The notes beneath the pieces are model-generated. The model saw only the letters and a program-made list of their open reading frames with translations, was not told the DNA's origin and made no database searches. Below are positions 7,616-11,578 of a DNA stretch of 11,578 nucleotides, in pieces; the first letter of the stretch is position 1, and each line of letters opens with the position of its first letter. The translations under genes were made by a program, and so were the position numbers. Source of the DNA: Actinomycetes bacterium (lineage in GTDB: Bacteria > Actinomycetota > Acidimicrobiia > Acidimicrobiales > Bog-793); the NCBI GenBank assembly GCA_021785095.1, contig JAJYGM010000531.1:1-11578 (forward strand), given 5' to 3'.

Positions 7616-7922
7616 GGCGATCGGCCGCCTTCGCGAGTGCGAAGTCGAGCTCGGTGAGGCCGCCGGCGTCGTGCGTGGTGAGGTGCACCGTCACGCGGTT
7701 GTAGACGTTGGACCAGTCGGGATGGTGGTTGAGCTTCTCCGCCTCGAGCGCGACTCCGGTCATGAACGCGAATGCCTCCACGAACCCGGAGAAACGGAAC
7801 TCCTTCTCGAGGAACCACCCCTTCCCCTCGACCTCGGTGGCCTGCCATCCCTCATAACCCTCGCCGAGCCTCCCCTCGATCTCCGCCGGATCGAGCCGAA
7901 CACGTGACAGCCCCTCAGACAT
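7599..7922 (-). CDS. phhB: Pterin-4a-carbinolamine dehydratase
   Basis: This 107-residue protein matches the usual length and pattern of the PCD/DCoH family. The diagnostic [16 protein letters not shown] segment (62-77) holds the tandem catalytic histidines and the trailing Trp, followed by the [11 protein letters not shown] motif. The enzyme dehydrates 4a-hydroxytetrahydrobiopterin, formed by aromatic amino-acid hydroxylases, to quinonoid dihydropterin; some bacterial homologs have been linked to other pterin roles. No hydroxylase lies in the window, so its metabolic partner is unknown. ATG 7922 is chosen because AGGAGA lies ten bases upstream and family homology begins within a few residues; the frame stays open to 8105 but upstream codons look non-coding. 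The gene sits on the opposite strand, splitting the PP2C gene from the HATPase-STAS operon. Confidence 0.9.
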   Translation of the reverse strand: MSEGLSRVRLDPAEIEGRLGEGYEGWQATEVEGKGWFLEKEFRFSGFVEAFAFMTGVALEAEKLNHHPDWSNVYNRVTVHLTTHDAGGLTELDFALAKAADRLSRPA

Positions 7923-8009
7923 CTCCGTGAGGTCTCCTTTGCTGTTGCCCGGTCTCTGCGCCAAGCACCGTAGCGGTCCGCCTGCGCCGGCGCGCCCGCA
8001 ACCGCCTCC

Positions 8010-8015
8010 TACGAT
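8010..8015 (+). promoter_or_regulatory. Candidate -10 element for the HATPase-unknown-STAS operon
   Basis: TACGAT fits TAnnnT and lies about 60 bases before ATG 8077 in the 154-base divergent gap. No good -35 is seen at the standard distance. A second TACGAT at 8073-8078 overlaps the start codon and is less useful. The same gap must hold the dehydratase promoter; TACGGT on the minus strand (7967-7972) is a weak candidate. Confidence 0.25.
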
Positions 8016-8076
8016 GTCGGCTGATGGCCGGAGAAATGCCCCAGGATCGGCCCACCGGAGCACGCGAGGCCATACG

Positions 8077-8601
8077 ATGAACGATGTGCGATCAGCCGAG
8101 ATCATGCTCGATCCGCACCCGGCCAGCGTCGGACGGGCGCGTCGCTGGATCTCGCGGCAGCTGGAGCAGTGGGGCCTCGAGGATCTCGATTACGACGTGA
8201 GCGTCGTACTGAGCGAGCTCGTGACGAACGCGGTGTTGCACGCGCGCTCCCAGATCGAGCTCCACGTGACGGAGTCAGGAGACACCGTGCGGTTGGAGGT
8301 GTGCGACTCTTCGGACGCCATGCCGGCGCCGCGGGGGCACGCTTCGTCCAGCACGACCGGTCGCGGACTGCACCTCGTCTCCGCGCTCGCCTCCTCGTGG
8401 GGATGGGAGCCGCGCCCGCGCGGCAAGGTCGTCTGGGCGGAATTCGACGCGGCGCCGCGGAAGCAGCGCTCACGCCGCGCCGGGAGCTCCGGGCTCGATG
8501 CTGAGATCAGCCTCGCCGGCCAGCGCGGCCGTTCGGCGAGGTCCGGCGATCCGATGCTGCGCCTCGTGCAACCGAGCGAGTCGGTCGGGAGGAGCGCGTG
8601 A
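8077..8601 (+). CDS. HATPase anti-sigma factor / serine kinase (RsbW/SpoIIAB-like)
   Basis: This 174-residue protein has a single GHKL ATPase domain like RsbW/SpoIIAB: N-box [12 protein letters not shown] (45-56, E47 and N51), a G1 region [10 protein letters not shown] around D77 and a G2 box [12 protein letters not shown] (94-105). Such proteins phosphorylate a STAS antagonist and bind either it or a target such as a sigma factor. The G1 box lacks the usual DxG glycine, as is common in the actinobacterial HATPase_c_2 group. Residues about 125-174 form a Ser/Arg/Gly-rich tail beyond the usual domain end, probably disordered. ATG 8077 is chosen (GAGG seven bases upstream); in-frame ATG 8014 would add 21 residues with no similarity to the domain. 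The stop overlaps the next gene's GTG start. Confidence 0.88.
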   Translation: MNDVRSAEIMLDPHPASVGRARRWISRQLEQWGLEDLDYDVSVVLSELVTNAVLHARSQIELHVTESGDTVRLEVCDSSDAMPAPRGHASSSTTGRGLHLVSALASSWGWEPRPRGKVVWAEFDAAPRKQRSRRAGSSGLDAEISLAGQRGRSARSGDPMLRLVQPSESVGRSA

Positions 8602-9113
8602 CGCCGGGCGAGGAGCCGGAACACAGGCTCGTCGACATCACCCTGCTCGACATCCCTGTGACGTTGTGGGCCCGCACCGACGACGAATTGAAGGATCTCC
8701 GCAGGGAGTTCGCGCTGATCGTGCTCAGCCGCGAGAACCACGTGCCCGACGTGCCGTCTCAGCTCATGCACCTCATCGACGAGTTGCAGGCGAGCTACGG
8801 GGCTTTCGGCAACTCCCAGGCGGAGCGCTTCGAGCGAGCGAGGACCGAGGACGATCCGGTCATCGACAGGCTGGAATGGCGCCTCCCCCATGACAGCGAA
8901 GATGACATCAAGCGTCTCGCGACCGCACTCGACGAGGCCGACGAGTACTGCCGTCAGGGCCAGCACCTGCTCACCCTCACGTCGTCGCCCGCCACAAAGG
9001 CGTTCCGGGACTGGTTCCTCGACGAGTTCTGCGTGCAACTCCGAGGCGGTCCGCCAACACCGTGGCCCCTCAGCCCGTACGCGGCCATAGCCCGGGAGGC
9101 CGTCACGGAATGA
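8598..9113 (+). CDS. Unknown protein embedded in the partner-switching operon
   Basis: This 171-residue protein matches no family I can name. It appears soluble and mostly helical. An N-terminal segment, VDITLLDIPVTLWARTDDEL, looks like a beta-strand pair and leads into an amphipathic helix (DLRREFALIVLSREN) and further helices to about residue 120. The C-terminal stretch GQHLLTLTSSPATKAFRDWF followed by LDEFCVQLRGGPPTPWP (about 121-157) looks conserved in style, and I have the impression of similar endings in actinobacterial proteins next to STAS and HATPase genes, but cannot verify it. No signal peptide, membrane helix, zinc site or catalytic motif is seen. GTG 8598 overlaps the HATPase stop (GTGA) with GGGAGGAG just upstream, and its own stop overlaps the STAS start (ATGA). 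This dual coupling suggests the three proteins are made in fixed ratio and act together. Confidence 0.85.
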   Translation: MTPGEEPEHRLVDITLLDIPVTLWARTDDELKDLRREFALIVLSRENHVPDVPSQLMHLIDELQASYGAFGNSQAERFERARTEDDPVIDRLEWRLPHDSEDDIKRLATALDEADEYCRQGQHLLTLTSSPATKAFRDWFLDEFCVQLRGGPPTPWPLSPYAAIAREAVTE

Positions 9114-9484
9114 CCAGCTTCACCCCGGCGTACGAGGACGAGCCCGTGATGTTCGAGATCGTGCGCGACCCCGACGCCCTGCCACCGCTTCTCCGGCTCT
9201 CCGGAGAGATGGACCTGCGCGCAGCTCCCGAGCTCCGCGAGGCGCTGCTCAAGGCGCTCGCCGACGGGCAGGGGTCGGTCCTGCTCGACCTGGCCGAGCT
9301 CTCGTTCATCGACTCGACGATCATCTCGGTGCTCATCATGGCCCGCAAGCGGGCCGACACCTCCGACGGCGAGGTACGGCTGCGTGCGGTCCCGGGCAGG
9401 ATCCAGCGCATCCTCGCCATCACGGGTATCGACTCGCTCTTCCCGGTCGACGACCCACCCGTAAACGGTACGGCAGACGGCTGA
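9110..9484 (+). CDS. STAS-domain anti-anti-sigma factor (RsbV/SpoIIAA-like)
   Basis: This 124-residue single STAS domain protein shows LRLSGEMDLRAAPELREAL (28-46) and VLLDLAELSFIDSTIISVLI (57-76), the two signature regions of SpoIIAA/RsbV antagonists. S69 in FIDST aligns with the serine phosphorylated by the partner kinase. The residue after DST is Ile rather than the usual Gly or Ala, which is unusual. It should bind and be phosphorylated by the HATPase encoded at 8077-8601 and be reactivated by a PP2C phosphatase such as the GAF-PP2C protein. ATG 9110 is chosen because it forms an ATGA overlap with the preceding gene and GGGAGG lies ten bases upstream; the frame extends to 9062 but the extra residues do not fit the fold. 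Confidence 0.9.
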   Translation: MTSFTPAYEDEPVMFEIVRDPDALPPLLRLSGEMDLRAAPELREALLKALADGQGSVLLDLAELSFIDSTIISVLIMARKRADTSDGEVRLRAVPGRIQRILAITGIDSLFPVDDPPVNGTADG

Positions 9485-9530
9485 CATCTCGGCGAGCACG
9501 CCCGCCTGAGCACTGGTACCGTCGCTCATT

Positions 9531-9571
9531 GACGGGTGGGGGCCCCTCTGCCCCCGGGGCCACCGCCCGTC
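9531..9571. terminator. Long GC-rich hairpin between convergent genes, likely bidirectional terminator
   Basis: Arms 9531-9546 and 9556-9571 can pair over 16 positions with one G-U wobble and one mismatch around a 9-base loop. It lies 46 bases after the STAS stop and 3 bases after the phosphofructokinase stop on the other strand. There is no U-tract on either side, as is usual in high-GC actinobacteria. Confidence 0.7.
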
Positions 9572-9574
9572 GGC

Positions 9575-10606
9575 TCAGCCGAAGAACACCTCCGCGACCG
9601 AGCGGAACAGCTCCGCGTCGAGCGTCTTCAGCGTCGCCACGGCGTCGGCGATGGGGACCCGTTCGATGCGAGCGCCGTGCAGCGCCACCATCTCGCCCCA
9701 CGCACCCTCGTGGACGGCGTCGGCGGCGGCAGTCCCGAAGCGTGTCGCCAACACTCGGTCGAACGCGCTCGGGGTGCCACCCCGCTGGATGTGCCCGAGG
9801 ATGGTGACCCGCGACTCGAAGCCGGTGCGTCGCTCGATCTCGGCCGCGACCGTGTTGCCGATGCCCCCGAGGCGGGGGTGCCCGAACTGGTCGAGCTCCG
9901 GCGAGGCGACCGTGATGGTGCCTTCGGCCGGCAGAGCGCCTTCGGCCGTCACCACGATGGAGGCGTATCGCCCGAAGGAGTGCCGGTGGCGCAGGTACTC
10001 GCACACGGCATCGATGTCGAAGGGCTCCTCGGGCACGAGGATGGCCGTGGCACCGCCGGCGATGCCGGCATACGTCGCGATCCAGCCGGCATGGCGGCCC
10101 ATCACCTCGCAGACGATCACCCTGTCGTGCGACTCGGCAGTCGTGTGCAACCTGTCGATCGCCTCGGCTGCGATCTGCACCGCTGTGTCGAAGCCGATCG
10201 TGAGGTCCGTGCCCGACAGGTCGTTGTCGATCGTCTTCGGTACGCCGACGACGGGCATACCGGATGCCGCCAGCCGGTCGGCCACGCCGAGCGTGTCCTC
10301 ACCGCCGATGGCGATGAGCGCATCCACTCCGTCTCGCTCGAGCGTCGCCATCGCGCGCTCGGGGCCCCCGTCGATCGTGTACGGGTTCGTGCGGGACGTG
10401 CCGAGGATCGTGCCGCCCCTCGGCAGGATGCCGCGACACCTCTCTATGTCGAGCGGCATGCTGTCGCCCTCGAGCACACCGCGCCAGCCGTCGAGGTAGC
10501 CGATCACCTCGTCCTCGAACCGGACGACGCTCTTTCGGACGACCGCTCGGATCGCCGCGTTCAAGCCGGGGCAGTCTCCCCCGCCGGTGAGCACCGCTAC
10601 ACGCAC
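9575..10606 (-). CDS. 6-phosphofructokinase, probably pyrophosphate-dependent
   Basis: This 343-residue group A phosphofructokinase has the nucleotide/phosphate loop GGGDCPGLNAAIR (8-20), the catalytic PKTIDND with K124, T125, D127 and D129, MGRHAGW (169-175) for sugar phosphate binding, and GHIQRGGTPSAFDR (271-284). It phosphorylates fructose 6-phosphate to the 1,6-bisphosphate. The donor-deciding positions are D104 (GGEDT) and K124. In characterised families, Asp at 104 with Lys at 124 marks pyrophosphate use, while Gly at 104 marks ATP use, so EC 2.7.1.90 is more likely than 2.7.1.11. Start GTG 10606 is chosen because the glycine-rich loop follows directly and AAGGAGG lies seven bases upstream; the open frame further upstream is inside the neighbouring gene. 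It overlaps the upstream oxidoreductase gene by 10 bases, suggesting coupled translation. Confidence 0.9.
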   Translation of the reverse strand: MRVAVLTGGGDCPGLNAAIRAVVRKSVVRFEDEVIGYLDGWRGVLEGDSMPLDIERCRGILPRGGTILGTSRTNPYTIDGGPERAMATLERDGVDALIAIGGEDTLGVADRLAASGMPVVGVPKTIDNDLSGTDLTIGFDTAVQIAAEAIDRLHTTAESHDRVIVCEVMGRHAGWIATYAGIAGGATAILVPEEPFDIDAVCEYLRHRHSFGRYASIVVTAEGALPAEGTITVASPELDQFGHPRLGGIGNTVAAEIERRTGFESRVTILGHIQRGGTPSAFDRVLATRFGTAAADAVHEGAWGEMVALHGARIERVPIADAVATLKTLDAELFRSVAEVFFG

Positions 10607-11526
10607 GGCATGACCTCCTTCGCGACATGACGCAGGTGATCGAGGTCGTCGAGATCGAGCACCTGCAGGTAGACCCGGGAGACACCGGCTTCCCCGTAGC
10701 GCGACAGTACGTCCACGACCTCCTGGGCGGTGCCGCACGCTCCGTGCTCTCGCAGCTCCTCGGGCTCACGCCCGATGGCGGCAGCACGCTGCCGGAACTC
10801 TGCCTCGTCAGAACCGCAGCAGAGGACGAGCGCTGCCGATCTTCGCAAGGACGACGGGCTGCGGCCGATCTGCTCGCACGCCTGATCGACGAGCCCGAAG
10901 AGACGGCGGCAGTCATCGGCGGATCCGAACGCGACGTTGAACTCGTCCGCGAACCGCGCAGCGAGCGCCGGCGTGCGGCGGGTCCCGTGGCCGCCCACGA
11001 TCACGGGAGGACGGGGCGACTGGACCGGCTTCGGCAGGGCCGGGCTGTTCTCGAGGCGGTAATGGCGTCCCTCGAACGAGAACCTCTCACCTGGCTCGCA
11101 CTGCCACAGCCCGGTGATCACGGCCAGTTGCTCCTCCAACCGATCGAAGCGCTCACCGATGCCGGGGAACGGGACGCCGTACGCGTGGTGCTCCTCCGCG
11201 AACCACCCGGCGCCGAGCCCGAGCTCCACACGGCCGCCGCTCATGGCATCGACTTGTGCAACCTCGATCGCGAGCATGCCGGGGTGCCGGAACGTGGCCG
11301 ACGTGAGAAGGGTGCCGAGCCGGATCGTCGACGTCTCACGCGCCAGCGCGCCGAGCGTCACCCACGACTCCGTCGGCCCCGGACCGGGATCGCCGGCCCC
11401 CATGCGGAGGAAGTGGTCGGAGCGGAAGAAAGCCCCGTACCCGAGCTCCTCGGCCACCTGTGCGACGCCGAGCAGCTGGTCGTACGTCGCGCCCTGCTGC
11501 GGTTCGGTGAAGATGCGCAGTTCCAT
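10597..11526 (-). CDS. LLM class (luciferase-like) F420-dependent oxidoreductase
   Basis: This 309-residue protein fits the luciferase-like TIM-barrel family, typically using coenzyme F420 in actinobacteria. It shows an N-terminal MELRIFTEP strand, an early helix (VAQVAEELGYGAFFRSDHFL), the family signature DAMSGGRVELGLGAGW (93-108) and PPVIVGGHGTRRTPALAARFAD (173-194), a cofactor phosphate-binding region in this fold. Family members transfer hydride between F420 and varied organic substrates; the substrate here is unknown. FMN use cannot be excluded. ATG 11526 is the start; only a weak GGAG three bases upstream is seen. The 3' end contains the ribosome-binding site and start of the phosphofructokinase gene, so both are likely one transcript. 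The remaining 52 bases to the right edge hold only upstream sequence, including the palindrome TGGCGCCA at 11545-11552. Confidence 0.88.
   Translation of the reverse strand: MELRIFTEPQQGATYDQLLGVAQVAEELGYGAFFRSDHFLRMGAGDPGPGPTESWVTLGALARETSTIRLGTLLTSATFRHPGMLAIEVAQVDAMSGGRVELGLGAGWFAEEHHAYGVPFPGIGERFDRLEEQLAVITGLWQCEPGERFSFEGRHYRLENSPALPKPVQSPRPPVIVGGHGTRRTPALAARFADEFNVAFGSADDCRRLFGLVDQACEQIGRSPSSLRRSAALVLCCGSDEAEFRQRAAAIGREPEELREHGACGTAQEVVDVLSRYGEAGVSRVYLQVLDLDDLDHLRHVAKEVMPCV
10614..10620 (-). promoter_or_regulatory. Shine-Dalgarno site deciding the GTG start of phosphofructokinase
   Basis: AAGGAGG on the minus strand lies seven bases before GTG 10606 and inside the last codons of the upstream oxidoreductase gene. 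It fixes the start and implies reinitiation or coupling between the two genes. Confidence 0.75.
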
Positions 11527-11578
11527 GCACTCCGTCTAGCGCGCTGGCGCCACCGTTCGTGCCGGACAGCACCTGTTC

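Noticed and set aside
7981..8000. GC-rich palindromic stretch (GCGCCGGCGC and neighbours) in the divergent gap
   Set aside because: Short self-complementary GC runs are expected by chance at this base composition, and there is no second copy or spacing that suggests a site.
9536..10630. 364-codon plus-strand open frame
   Set aside because: It is antisense to the phosphofructokinase, whose active-site motifs are unmistakable.

Overview
The window is high-GC, gene-dense bacterial DNA that looks chromosomal and actinobacterial (Actinomycetota). The evidence is a mycoredoxin-like glutaredoxin domain, an F420-type luciferase-like oxidoreductase, a partner-switching set (PP2C phosphatase, HATPase, STAS) of the kind expanded in actinobacteria, GTG/TTG starts and many ATGA/GTGA overlaps. 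An acidimicrobial or thermoleophilial-like lineage is a guess; no rRNA or other marker settles it. I see no tRNA, rRNA, CRISPR array, insertion sequence or phage gene. No stretch over 300 bases lacks a gene; the largest gap is 154 bases (7923-8076).

Left block, plus strand (1-3799). A reading frame open at the left edge encodes the end of a GGDEF diguanylate cyclase domain and runs without a stop into a glutaredoxin domain and a complete thioredoxin-reductase-like flavoprotein. A small membrane protein follows with a 4-base overlap, then a histidine phosphatase, then a DEDDh exonuclease-like protein that may have its own promoter.

Middle block. A minus-strand PLP-dependent group II decarboxylase (3709-5094) overlaps the exonuclease tail to tail by 91 bases. 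It is divergent from a large sensor phosphatase (three GAF domains plus a PP2C/SpoIIE domain). A minus-strand pterin-4a-carbinolamine dehydratase follows. Then come three tightly overlapped plus-strand genes: an RsbW-like HATPase, a protein of unknown family, and a STAS anti-anti-sigma factor. Phosphatase, HATPase and STAS can form a partner-switching circuit: the HATPase kinase phosphorylates STAS, the GAF-regulated phosphatase removes the phosphate, and the HATPase is released to or from a target. No sigma factor is present here. The unknown protein, stop-start coupled on both sides, is the best candidate for an undescribed part of the circuit.

Right block, minus strand (9575-11526). A luciferase-like F420-type oxidoreductase overlaps by 10 bases a phosphofructokinase whose D104/K124 residues point to pyrophosphate rather than ATP as phosphoryl donor. 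A strong hairpin at 9531-9571 separates this pair from the STAS operon.

The most unusual observations are the GGDEF-glutaredoxin-thioredoxin reductase continuous frame and the unknown protein embedded in the partner-switching operon.
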